Origin: Candidatus Gastranaerophilales bacterium | GTDB taxonomy: Bacteria > Cyanobacteriota > Vampirovibrionia > Gastranaerophilales > Gastranaerophilaceae | DNA length: 64,000 nucleotides | NCBI GenBank assembly: GCA_944323955.1 | Contig: CALUUK010000011.1 | Span: forward strand, 1-64,000 | Reading direction: 5' to 3' | Shown: positions 17,514 to 25,770 of the stretch, piece after piece | Position numbering within the stretch: the first letter of the stretch is position 1 | Layout of the letters: each line of letters begins with the position of its first letter | Notes under the pieces: generated by a model | The model's database searches: none | Seen by the model: the letters and a program-made list of their open reading frames with translations, nothing else | Told to the model about the DNA's origin: nothing | Made by a program: the position numbers and the translations under genes

Positions 17514-18824
17514 TTAAATACCATCCTTTAAAATTTCATCTAACTTACCTGCCATGTACAATGGAATATTATAAAGCCCATTGTTTATCTCAAAATCAGC
17601 AAGTGAAGTTCTTATGCTTATCTCTGGTTCAAATTTCTCTCGATAAACCTTAAGACTTTTTGCTTGTAAATTTGTATTAGCTTTCACTTCGACAGGAATT
17701 ACATACCCGTCAGTTTGAATAATAAAATCAATCTCAGCATTTCCAGACTTACTTATCCAATAAGCAATTTCCATATCTTCAATAGTTTTTAATTGTTGCA
17801 ATACATACTGCTCTGCTAAAGCACCGTTAAATTCTGTAAAAATTTTATCTCCTTCAATCAAAGTTCTTGCAGGAAGCTTACTTAATGCAGATAATAAACC
17901 TACGTCTAAAATAAATAATTTAAATGCTTTAGTGTCTTCATATGCTTTTAATGGTAAAGCAGGTTTTGTAATACGGTTTATTTTATAAACCAGTCCACAA
18001 TTAATGAGCCAAGATAAAGCTTCCTCAAACTCATCTGCTCTTGCTCCGGATTTCATTTTTTTATAAACAAACTTCTTCCTTTCTTGAGTTAATTGACTTG
18101 GAATTGACTCCCATAATAAATCAATTTTCAACTTGCCAGTAGAAGATATATGTTTTGAAAAATCCCTTGTATATGCATCTAAAATATTTTCTTGAATCTT
18201 ACGAACTTTTTGAAAATCATTTGTTTCGATGTAAGTGCCAACAACTTCAGGCATTCCGCCTATATAATAATATTTTTTTAGCCACTCAATATACTTTTCT
18301 TTAAAAACTTTTATATTAGGAGATTTAGGACTTTTTAGTAATTCTGTAAAATTACTTTCACCAATGGCATCTAAAAATTCTGAAAATGATAGAGGATATA
18401 AATCAAGAAAATCTACTTTTCCAACCGGAAAAGAAACATTTTCATGAATAGCCACTCCCAATAAACTGCCAGCTGCAATAATATTATATTCCGGAGTGTT
18501 TTCATAAAAATATTTAAGAGCCGTTAATGCTTTTGGGCATTCTTGAATTTCATCAAGTATTATTAGTGTATTTTGGGCATCAATTTTAGAATGGGTTAAC
18601 TCCAAACCTTCAATAATTCTTTTTGTATCAAAATCTATTGAAAACAGATCACACATTAACTTGTCTAATTCAAAGTTTATATAAATAACCTTTTTGTATT
18701 CAGTTTTGCCAAACTCTTTCATTAACCAGGTTTTACCAACTTGACGAGATCCTCTGATTATCAAAGGTTTTCGTTTTGAATTATTCTTCCATTCTATGAG
18801 TTTATTTATTGCGTATCGTTTCAT
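17514..18824 (-). CDS. AAA ATPase with DUF4143 C-terminal domain
   Basis: This 436-residue protein has an N-terminal AAA_14 domain with Walker A GSRQVGKT (25-32) and Walker B LIILDEIQE. The DUF4143 domain carries a nuclease-fold-like end (NAEIDFIIQTDGYVIPVEVK) with PD-(D/E)xK-type acidic residues and Lys. Such ATPases are common cargo in gut bacteria and their role is unknown. It is the first gene of the transposon's minus-strand operon and may regulate or aid the restriction pair, but that is only inference from position. Confidence 0.85.
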   Translation of the reverse strand: MKRYAINKLIEWKNNSKRKPLIIRGSRQVGKTWLMKEFGKTEYKKVIYINFELDKLMCDLFSIDFDTKRIIEGLELTHSKIDAQNTLIILDEIQECPKALTALKYFYENTPEYNIIAAGSLLGVAIHENVSFPVGKVDFLDLYPLSFSEFLDAIGESNFTELLKSPKSPNIKVFKEKYIEWLKKYYYIGGMPEVVGTYIETNDFQKVRKIQENILDAYTRDFSKHISSTGKLKIDLLWESIPSQLTQERKKFVYKKMKSGARADEFEEALSWLINCGLVYKINRITKPALPLKAYEDTKAFKLFILDVGLLSALSKLPARTLIEGDKIFTEFNGALAEQYVLQQLKTIEDMEIAYWISKSGNAEIDFIIQTDGYVIPVEVKANTNLQAKSLKVYREKFEPEISIRTSLADFEINNGLYNIPLYMAGKLDEILKDGI

Positions 18825-19064
18825 TCAATCTCTCTCAGTATATAACTTAACAAAAATTAACAATAAATAACTCATCCAAAAATACGATTCTACATTTTTC
18901 CAAACGACTTTTATGGGACTTGGAACATTATATCTAACGACTTTGAATGGTAATATTACATTTCTATTAACTACTTTTTCTAAAAATAAAGTTACTTAAA
19001 AATAACGTTGCCCGAAATTCTCAAACTGTCTGTTAAAAATTCCTAAACTGTTTGTAAATTTACA
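18825..19064 (-). repeat. Right transposon end
   Basis: There is no gene here. GAAATTCTCAAACTGT (19014-19029) and AAAATTCCTAAACTGT (19036-19051) are reverse complements of the left-end blocks, in mirrored order and with the same distance to the terminal TACA. The rest is AT-rich and probably holds the promoter of the ATPase operon. Confidence 0.65.
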
Positions 19065-19177
19065 ACCCTCACAAAACGGAGTTTTGTAAAAGGTTCGAGC
19101 GCGAGTGAGCAGAGGCTGCAGCAGCGGAGACGATGAGGCTTCGATGCGGAACGCCGTTTAATGCGAACGAGAAAGAC

Positions 19178-19214
19178 AATCCCTCTCTCTCCGTTTTTTC
19201 GATTTTAAATAAAA
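19178..19214. repeat. Right copy of the 37 bp tRNA-Ser 3'-end repeat (attR-like)
   Basis: This is a direct repeat of 12007-12043 with one mismatch. The 113 bases between the transposon end and this copy are more GC-rich than the surroundings and hold no gene. They may be what is left of an integrative element that first used tRNA-Ser. Confidence 0.8.
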
Positions 19215-19240
19215 AAACGACCTTTAATAAGGTCGTTTTT
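19213..19240 (-). terminator. Intrinsic terminator after the coiled-coil/CHAP-like gene
   Basis: Twelve-base arms, AAAAACGACCTT (19213-19224) and AAGGTCGTTTTT (19229-19240), enclose loop TAAT. On the minus strand the arm ends in a T run. It sits just beyond the stop of the gene at 19253. Confidence 0.8.
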
Positions 19241-19252
19241 TGTTAAACACTT

Positions 19253-21205
19253 TTAACCTACGGGAATATGTACGCTCATTGACGAATATGAATCTTTATA
19301 CCAGTCACCGATCGCATTGGTGCCGTCACTTATTTCGTTGCCTTTTCCATCCATAATCATAACGTGTCCGTAAGGATGTCCCGAGGTCGCGCCGAAGGAA
19401 ACAACCGTACCTGCAGGCAGTGAATATAAGAATTCCTGAACCTGACCGGCACTCATACTGTTAAAGTCAAAATCAGTATACTCTTCAAAGTCGCTTCTTC
19501 CTCGCATTACATTTGTATAATCACATCCGTTGCCCCAGGTTCTTGGTTGTCCGGTTGCTAACTCAAGCGAATCTGCAACGCCGCCCGCACACATACCGCC
19601 AAACCCGCTGTTAGGATATAAAGACGCTGCCGCATCAGCTAAGTTTTGACCGTACTCTGCGTTATACATTGAAAGAGCGTCCATTGCATTTTCTCTTTGA
19701 ATTTCTTTTGCTTTCGCTTCATTCAACTTTTCGTTAATTTCGTTAAGCTCATTTTGCTTTGTTTCAACAACTTCGTTTGCTTTTTCGAGCTCTTGAGTTT
19801 TAACTGTTTCAACATTTTCTTTCGCTTCCTCATAGGCTTCTTTTACCGACATGAGTTCATCGCTGTTTTCCAGCTTTTCTATATCAGCTTCTATTTGTGC
19901 TTTGCCGCGCGGTTCGCCTTCATTGCTGTTTAATTTTTCAAGTTCACCTTCTTTTTCTTCAAGTGTTGTTTCTAATGCGGACAAATCGTTTTCCATTGTT
20001 TGAAGGTCATTTTTTTGCGTTTCAAGTTCTGCGTTCAATGTTTCAATTTGATCTTTTACCGATTGAATTTGACTGTCAATTTTAGCCTGTTTTTCTGAAT
20101 CGTCAGAACTGAGTCCTTCAAGCGAAGATAATGAAGATTCAAGCGCGGATATGCTTGATTCTGTTGATGTTATTGCTGCTTCCTGATTTGATATTTCAGC
20201 TTCTTTATCATTAATTGATACTTTTGTATCATCAATTTCCTGTTCTTTTGAAGAAATGTTGTTCAAACAGGTTTCAAGCTCATTACCTAATCCTTCATCG
20301 GCTTCTTTAACCGCATCAATATAGTCTTGCTTTTTTGTTTCACAATCTTCTTGTGCAGATGCAACAGCTTCATTTTGCCCGTTATGAACACTGTTTACGT
20401 CCTCACGTGCAGAGTTTAGTTCTTCTTGTTTTGCTGCTTTTTGTTCTTCAAGTTCTTCAACTGACATGGTTTCAAATTCATTTGCAGACTGTATATTACC
20501 TGATGATGTTGAACCGCTGCTTCTGCCTGTTGAACCGCCTGTTCTTGAGGCTCCGGTTGTCCCGGAAGAACGTGAAGGGGTTGAACTTTGTGCTCTTTCA
20601 GCTTTTTGAGCTTCTTCAAGCGCCTTTTGTCTTTCTTCCTCTTCTTTTGCCGCTATTTCATCAGGATACAAAAACTTGCCGTTTTGAATATCTTCCAAAG
20701 CGGATACAATATCTTCCAGAGATATTGATCTGCTATTACCGTCATAATCTTTAATTGCATCATAAAATTCGGAAACTTCGCTGTCTGTAACTTCACCGTC
20801 TTCATCTCTGTCAATAAATTCGGCAAAACTTTTATCCTGCAACAGTTCATTTAATATTCCGACAACGGCATTTTGAGAGTTCATAGCATCGGTATTCTGC
20901 GGTTCTTCACCTTCAACATCTGTCGTTTCATCCGTTTCTGACGGTGCCGCTTCTGCCGTATCCTTGTCTACAAGTTGTCCGTCTACAATTTCATATTTTC
21001 TTAAGTGTTTTATATTTTGTATCAGTTCTGATGCCTGCGAAGAATCCAGATTTAGCTCTTTTTTGATATATTCGCTAAATTCATCAATATTGCTGAAAAT
21101 GCTGACATCTATATCAGCTCTTTCATTAGCTTCACTGCCGGAGTTCTCATACTGTTTACTTAGCAGATATTGTTCAAAACCGAGCTTAAGTTCACCGAAA
21201 TTCAT
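19253..21205 (-). CDS. Coiled-coil protein with EF-hand and a C-terminal CHAP/NlpC-like cysteine-peptidase-type domain
   Basis: This 650-residue protein starts MNFGELKLGFEQYLLSKQYE and has no signal peptide that I can see. A canonical EF-hand loop (D132, D134, D136, G137, E143) suggests calcium binding. A Ser/Thr/Gly linker (about 200-235) precedes a long Glu/Gln/Ser-rich coiled coil (about 245-510). The last ~110 residues (GFGGMCAGGVADSLELATG with C539, then GHPYGHVMIMD with H610 and H614) look like a papain-like amidase or peptidase of the CHAP/NlpC type. The coiled coil plus cell-wall-type domain resembles peptidoglycan-cleaving division factors. The lack of a signal peptide leaves export unexplained. 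Confidence 0.6.
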   Translation of the reverse strand: MNFGELKLGFEQYLLSKQYENSGSEANERADIDVSIFSNIDEFSEYIKKELNLDSSQASELIQNIKHLRKYEIVDGQLVDKDTAEAAPSETDETTDVEGEEPQNTDAMNSQNAVVGILNELLQDKSFAEFIDRDEDGEVTDSEVSEFYDAIKDYDGNSRSISLEDIVSALEDIQNGKFLYPDEIAAKEEEERQKALEEAQKAERAQSSTPSRSSGTTGASRTGGSTGRSSGSTSSGNIQSANEFETMSVEELEEQKAAKQEELNSAREDVNSVHNGQNEAVASAQEDCETKKQDYIDAVKEADEGLGNELETCLNNISSKEQEIDDTKVSINDKEAEISNQEAAITSTESSISALESSLSSLEGLSSDDSEKQAKIDSQIQSVKDQIETLNAELETQKNDLQTMENDLSALETTLEEKEGELEKLNSNEGEPRGKAQIEADIEKLENSDELMSVKEAYEEAKENVETVKTQELEKANEVVETKQNELNEINEKLNEAKAKEIQRENAMDALSMYNAEYGQNLADAAASLYPNSGFGGMCAGGVADSLELATGQPRTWGNGCDYTNVMRGRSDFEEYTDFDFNSMSAGQVQEFLYSLPAGTVVSFGATSGHPYGHVMIMDGKGNEISDGTNAIGDWYKDSYSSMSVHIPVG

Positions 21206-21324
21206 AGCTACCCCTTTTTTCCATGTACCATAAAGTTATCGGCATAAAATCCCTATATATTTAGGTGATTTGAACTTAAGGTTACAAAAGTTTACATATT
21301 AACAAAGTATAAGCGTATCAAAAA

Positions 21325-22536
21325 CTATTTAATATTATTATAGATTTCAGTCAGTCTTTTACAGTATTTTTCTTCAGTATATTCATCAGAGGCTTTTTTA
21401 TAAGCATTTTTTCCGTGTTCAACGACCAGAGATGGATTATTTATATACTTTAAAATACATTCTTTTAATTGTGCTTCATCTCCTGCAGTAAATAATAATC
21501 CGTTAATACCGTCGTCTACTATTTCCGGAATCCCGCCGATACGTGAAGCAATAACCGGTTTCCCGTTTATAAATGCTTCTATATTTATCATTCCGAATAT
21601 TTCAAACCAATTTGACGGAACAATTACGGCAATACAATTTTGATATTCTTTTATAAGTTCTTCTCTACTAAGTTTGCCTAAAAGTTTAACATTGGTTAAT
21701 GAATTTTTAAATATAAAATCTTTATATTTATTTTCGTCTTTTCCTCCGCCTGCGATATGAAAATTAATATTCCGCGGCAGCATTTTGACAGCATTTAAAA
21801 GAATATTTACACCCTTTATATCCAAAAGTCCTCCTACGTATAAAAAATATCCGTCATTTCCATAATTAGGAGAAACCGATTCAAAAACATTGTCTAACGA
21901 ATTCGGCACACATTCGATATTTTGAATATTAAAACATGAATCAATGTAATTTTTTAAAGCATTACTCGGTGTAATATAACAATTTGCATAATATTTTTTA
22001 TTAATAATTTTGCTTATATAAAATTTTAACATTACATACAAACTGCATAAGTAATTGTTTCTTGAACATTTATGTTTCAAACAATTAAGAATATCAGATG
22101 CACAAAGTTGGCAAAGATTATATTTAGTGCCCATAACAGGACATGCAAATCCCCCGTCGTGAACTGTCATAACGTACGGAATATTTTTCTTTTTAATTGC
22201 AATTAATACAGACGGACTCAGTTCAAGAAGAGAGTGAACATGCACAATATCAGGTTTAATTTCATCCAAAAGTTTTTCTAAATTTCGGCGTGCTGTATGA
22301 TTATATACGGAATTTAAACGATATTTAACCGAATTTATGATTCCGCCTTTAGTGATATGCGATGGCGGAAACAAATTCTCAAACGGCTGTTTATAAAGAT
22401 AAGGAGGGTTTTGCATCGCATAAAAGAAAACTTCATGCCCCGCTTTTTTCATTGCATTATAAGAATTAAAAGCAACAATGTTCGCTCCGTTTTTTTGCGT
22501 ATCAGTAAAGTATTCATGTATATATAAAATTCGCAT
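21325..22536 (-). CDS. Glycosyltransferase family 4
   Basis: This 403-residue GT-B fold retaining glycosyltransferase adds a sugar from a nucleotide-sugar donor. The N-terminal domain has HVHSLLELSP and MTVHDGGF. The C-terminal donor domain has EIFGMINIEAFINGKPVIAS (the E-x7-E motif) and GGIPEIVDDGINGLLF. A cysteine-rich insert (CPVMGTKYNLCQLC and on) is typical of one GT4 subgroup. It is divergent from the flippase gene, and together they suggest glycan export for the cell surface. Confidence 0.9.
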   Translation of the reverse strand: MRILYIHEYFTDTQKNGANIVAFNSYNAMKKAGHEVFFYAMQNPPYLYKQPFENLFPPSHITKGGIINSVKYRLNSVYNHTARRNLEKLLDEIKPDIVHVHSLLELSPSVLIAIKKKNIPYVMTVHDGGFACPVMGTKYNLCQLCASDILNCLKHKCSRNNYLCSLYVMLKFYISKIINKKYYANCYITPSNALKNYIDSCFNIQNIECVPNSLDNVFESVSPNYGNDGYFLYVGGLLDIKGVNILLNAVKMLPRNINFHIAGGGKDENKYKDFIFKNSLTNVKLLGKLSREELIKEYQNCIAVIVPSNWFEIFGMINIEAFINGKPVIASRIGGIPEIVDDGINGLLFTAGDEAQLKECILKYINNPSLVVEHGKNAYKKASDEYTEEKYCKRLTEIYNNIK

Positions 22537-22626
22537 TCTTGTATCCTTAAATGTATTTTAATAATTTATTATATATTGTATTTTTTATAGGTTGTAAAAT
22601 CATAACTTTTATTTTAACTTAATCAT

Positions 22627-23886
22627 ATGACAAGCATAAAATCTTTATTTGAAAATTTTTTATCATTAAGCTTATTGCAAATTTTTTCATATGTTTTCCC
22701 TCTGTTTGTATATTCATATCTTGTCTATGTTATAGGTGCAGAAAAATTTGGACTTATATTCCTTATATTTTCCTTTATTCAGTATTTTATTATCCTGTGT
22801 GATTATGGTTTTGATTTGTCAGCTACGAGAGAAATTGCATTAAACAGACATAACAAAAACAGTTTGTCTAATATATTCAATTCTGTTATTTTATTAAAAA
22901 TAATTTTTGTTTTACTTTCTTTTATTGTATTATTGGTCCTTGTTTTGACAATAGACAGATTTGAAAAAGACAAGATTCTGTTTTTTACATCGTTCGGAAT
23001 GGTTATTGCAAGTGCAATATTTCCTGTATGGTTTTTTCAGGGTATGGAGAAGATGAAATATATTTCATCACTTAAGATTATTTCCCAAGTATTATTTTTT
23101 ATTTCGGTTTTTCTGTTTATAAAAAAAGATTATGATTTTATATATGTTCCCGCATTAAATTCATTATGTTGTTTGTTATCTGCTACGGCAGCTTTATATT
23201 TTGCATTAAAAAAGTTTAATATTAGATTTTACATTCCTAAATACACTTCCTTAAAAAAACAATTTTTATACAGTTCTGAGTTCTTCTTATCTAAAGTTTC
23301 ATTATCTTTTTGTACAAATACAAATACTTTTTGTCTGGGATTGATTTCGGGCGATATTATTGCAGGACTTTATGTTTCAGCAGAGAAAATATATATAGCT
23401 CTTAAAAGTTTATGGATGCCGGTGCATAATGTTTTTTATCCTTATGTCGCAAAAACACAAGATGTCGCCTTATATAAAAAGGTTTTAAAATACGGTATTT
23501 TATTAAATACAATAATCTGCTTTTTAGTTTATAAATATGCCGAAAATATTGTCCTTTTATTTTTTGGTTCTGCAATGCAGGAATCTGCGGAAATTCTTCG
23601 TATTTTTTCTTTTATTTTATTCGTAACTGTTCCTTCAATTATGATAGGATATCCGTTATTAGGCACCCGGAAGGAAGAAGAAACAGGATACAAAATTGTT
23701 AATAACAGCATTTTGATTGCTACATTATTTCACTCTTTTTCTCTGATGATTCTCTATATTTATTCAAAATTAAACATTTATTCAGTAAGTTATCTGCTTT
23801 TAGTTACAGAAACTCTTTTATTGTTGTACAGATTATTTTATGTTTTAAAATTGAACATTTTAAGACATAATAATAGTGAAGGATAA
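22627..23886 (+). CDS. Polysaccharide flippase (Wzx/oligosaccharide-flippase family)
   Basis: This 419-residue membrane protein has about twelve hydrophobic segments. The N-terminus matches the polysaccharide-biosynthesis flippase family (LSLLQIFSYVFPLFVYSYLV, then DYGFDLSATREIALNRHNKN). It would move lipid-linked oligosaccharides from the cytoplasmic to the periplasmic face. The kinase-like gene follows after two bases, so the two are co-transcribed. Confidence 0.9.
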   Translation: MTSIKSLFENFLSLSLLQIFSYVFPLFVYSYLVYVIGAEKFGLIFLIFSFIQYFIILCDYGFDLSATREIALNRHNKNSLSNIFNSVILLKIIFVLLSFIVLLVLVLTIDRFEKDKILFFTSFGMVIASAIFPVWFFQGMEKMKYISSLKIISQVLFFISVFLFIKKDYDFIYVPALNSLCCLLSATAALYFALKKFNIRFYIPKYTSLKKQFLYSSEFFLSKVSLSFCTNTNTFCLGLISGDIIAGLYVSAEKIYIALKSLWMPVHNVFYPYVAKTQDVALYKKVLKYGILLNTIICFLVYKYAENIVLLFFGSAMQESAEILRIFSFILFVTVPSIMIGYPLLGTRKEEETGYKIVNNSILIATLFHSFSLMILYIYSKLNIYSVSYLLLVTETLLLLYRLFYVLKLNILRHNNSEG

Positions 23887-23888
23887 TA

Positions 23889-25058
23889 ATGAAACAATTC
23901 TGGATTATAACATTTGTTCTTATTTTTGCTTTGTGCTCCGGTTTTTATATAACCGCTGCCATTAATAATGAAGACATTATTAATGCCGGGCTGATACAGA
24001 TAAAATTTCATGACGAAATAATTAATTATGTAAAGAACAGTAAACCTATAGCTTCAAGTTATAAAAACAAATCAAGTTTTTATAAATATAAAGATTTCGG
24101 AATAACATTAACAAAAAAAGAAGAAAAAATAAAAGAAATTTCCGTAATGAAATATTTAAGAAAACATAATGTGCGAAAGAATTTAAAGAAATATAATAAC
24201 TACTTTCGCTTAAACGGGGATATATACATAATATCAGAATACATAAACGGAATCAGCATTCATAAAGCGAATGTGGATGACAATCATATAAAACAGTTAA
24301 TGAATTTATTTTTTTTATTGGATAAGGCATTATTATATAATCGGGATTTAAGCCCGCAAAATATGCTGATTGATAAAGATGATGTATATCTGATAGATTT
24401 TGATTATATAAATTTCATAAACAATAAAGGATGCATTGCAAAATCAGGTATGGAATATGATTTTTGTAAGGATATTGATGATTGTTTGAAAAAGTATATA
24501 CAAGAGAATTCTTTTTATGAAGACAAAGACAATCCGTATCATGATATAAATTTACCGTTTCCATCCAATCTTAATAATTTTGAGTACCGAACGTTATCTG
24601 ATATTTTACATAATAAGAGGGAAGAAAATAATGAAAAAGAAACATTATTCTTTAAAAATTATCTGAAACAAAAAGCAAAATATCATAAAAAACGATATAA
24701 AGAGTATAAAAGAATATTTGATACCCACACCCCGATAAGTCAAAAATTAAAAAAAGGTCTGGAAAAGGAGAATGCAGCGGCAAATGTATTAAAAATTGAT
24801 AATCATTATATATATAACATTGAATATAAAAAAATAATAATTAAATTTCTTTCTTATTCATTCAGACATGGAAATGACGGACAAACTGACGGGAAGAAGC
24901 AGAAAGATAAAACAAACAAGAGAATAAAAGAATTATTCAATGATATAGAAATGAACTTGAAAAGATTAGAAAATCAAAAAGAAATAAATGATGATATAAA
25001 TTTATATGTACAAACTCAATATGAATGGGTTAATTATTGGAAAGATTATAATAACTAA
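23889..25058 (+). CDS. Membrane-anchored protein-kinase-fold protein
   Basis: The 389-residue protein begins with one hydrophobic segment (FWIITFVLIFALCSGFYITA), read as a signal anchor. The body has a kinase-like centre. A hinge-like ISEYINGISI is followed by the catalytic loop NRDLSPQNML (D153, N158) and the metal-binding YLIDFDY (D170), as in APH/LPS-kinase/Ser-Thr kinase folds. The glycine-rich loop is not clear. The last 150 residues are very Lys-rich and helical. If the anchor is oriented conventionally the kinase would face the periplasm, where ATP is absent, so the topology or activity is puzzling. Coupling with the flippase suggests action on a surface glycan or its lipid carrier. 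Confidence 0.55.
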   Translation: MKQFWIITFVLIFALCSGFYITAAINNEDIINAGLIQIKFHDEIINYVKNSKPIASSYKNKSSFYKYKDFGITLTKKEEKIKEISVMKYLRKHNVRKNLKKYNNYFRLNGDIYIISEYINGISIHKANVDDNHIKQLMNLFFLLDKALLYNRDLSPQNMLIDKDDVYLIDFDYINFINNKGCIAKSGMEYDFCKDIDDCLKKYIQENSFYEDKDNPYHDINLPFPSNLNNFEYRTLSDILHNKREENNEKETLFFKNYLKQKAKYHKKRYKEYKRIFDTHTPISQKLKKGLEKENAAANVLKIDNHYIYNIEYKKIIIKFLSYSFRHGNDGQTDGKKQKDKTNKRIKELFNDIEMNLKRLENQKEINDDINLYVQTQYEWVNYWKDYNN

Positions 25059-25174
25059 ACAGATAATCAAAATATAAAAAATTAAAAAATATTAACGGAA
25101 CCGTTTCTATGGATTTACATTAAATAACATGATAAAATTGATAGGTTAGTCAGCAATAAAAAAGGAGAAAAATT

Positions 25175-25717
25175 ATGACATCAAATAAATATGCGGGAAC
25201 AAAAACCGAAAAAAATCTTCTTGAAGCATTTGCCGGTGAATCTCAGGCAAGAAATAAATATACATATTTTGCTTCCGCTGCGAAAAAAGCAGGATATGAA
25301 CAAATAGCCGATTTCTTTTTAAAGACGGCTGAAAACGAAAAGGAACATGCAAAATTATGGTTTAAAGAACTTGGCATGCTTAACGGAGTTGAAGAAAATC
25401 TTTTATCTGCAGCGGCAGGTGAAAACTATGAATGGACTGACATGTATGAAAGGATGGCAAGAGAAGCCGAAGAAGAAGGTTTTAATGAACTTGCAGGAAA
25501 ATTCAGACTTATTGCACATATCGAAAAACACCATGAAGAACGTTATCGCAAATTACTTCAAAATGTTGAAACAAAACAGGTATTTAAAAAACCCGAAGAA
25601 AAGGTTTGGGAATGCAGAAACTGCGGACACAGACATTTTGGGGAATCGGCTCCCGAGATATGTCCGGCATGTAACCATCCTTTGGCGTTTTTTGAAGTAT
25701 ATAATCAAAACTACTAA
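25175..25717 (+). CDS. rbr: Rubrerythrin
   Basis: This 180-residue peroxide-scavenging protein of anaerobes reduces hydrogen peroxide with electrons from rubredoxin or NADH routes. The N-terminal ferritin-like four-helix bundle has the diiron ligands ([21 protein letters not shown]; and later IEKHHEERY). The C-terminus is a rubredoxin domain with ECRNCGH and ICPACNHP, four cysteines for one iron. A strong AAAGGAG site precedes the ATG. It stands alone before a bidirectional terminator. Confidence 0.96.
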   Translation: MTSNKYAGTKTEKNLLEAFAGESQARNKYTYFASAAKKAGYEQIADFFLKTAENEKEHAKLWFKELGMLNGVEENLLSAAAGENYEWTDMYERMAREAEEEGFNELAGKFRLIAHIEKHHEERYRKLLQNVETKQVFKKPEEKVWECRNCGHRHFGESAPEICPACNHPLAFFEVYNQNY

Positions 25718-25735
25718 ATATATTTTTATAAATAA

Positions 25736-25765
25736 ATAAAAAGACCGCATATGCGGTCTTTTTAT
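25736..25765. terminator. Bidirectional terminator between rubrerythrin and the Asp-repeat gene
   Basis: The palindrome AAGACCGCATATGCGGTCTT (25741-25760) has A and T tracts on its two sides. It serves the two convergent genes. Confidence 0.85.
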
Positions 25766-25770
25766 TTAAA

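Larger units (their letters stand above)
12064..19064. mobile_element. Mu-like (MuA/MuB-type) transposon carrying a BcgI-type R-M system
   Basis: The 7,001 bp element starts TGTA and ends TACA. At both ends the block AGTTTAGGAATT begins 15 bases in (12079-12090, and its reverse complement at 19038-19049). A related second block follows further inward. The left side holds dead MuA-like and MuB-like genes. The right part holds, on the minus strand, a DUF4143 ATPase and a fused restriction-methylation subunit with its specificity subunit. Three bases (ACC) flank both ends; a clean 5 bp target duplication is not seen. With its transposase broken the element cannot move by itself. It starts 41 bases past tRNA-Ser and lies within the tRNA-derived direct repeat. 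Confidence 0.75.

Noticed and set aside
12064-19064. CRISPR-associated (type V-K like) or Tn7-like transposon next to a tRNA
   Set aside because: MuA/TnsB- and MuB/TnsC-like genes near a tRNA suggested it. I see no Cas12k, TniQ, TnsD or CRISPR repeats, and the tRNA-like repeat lies outside the transposon ends.
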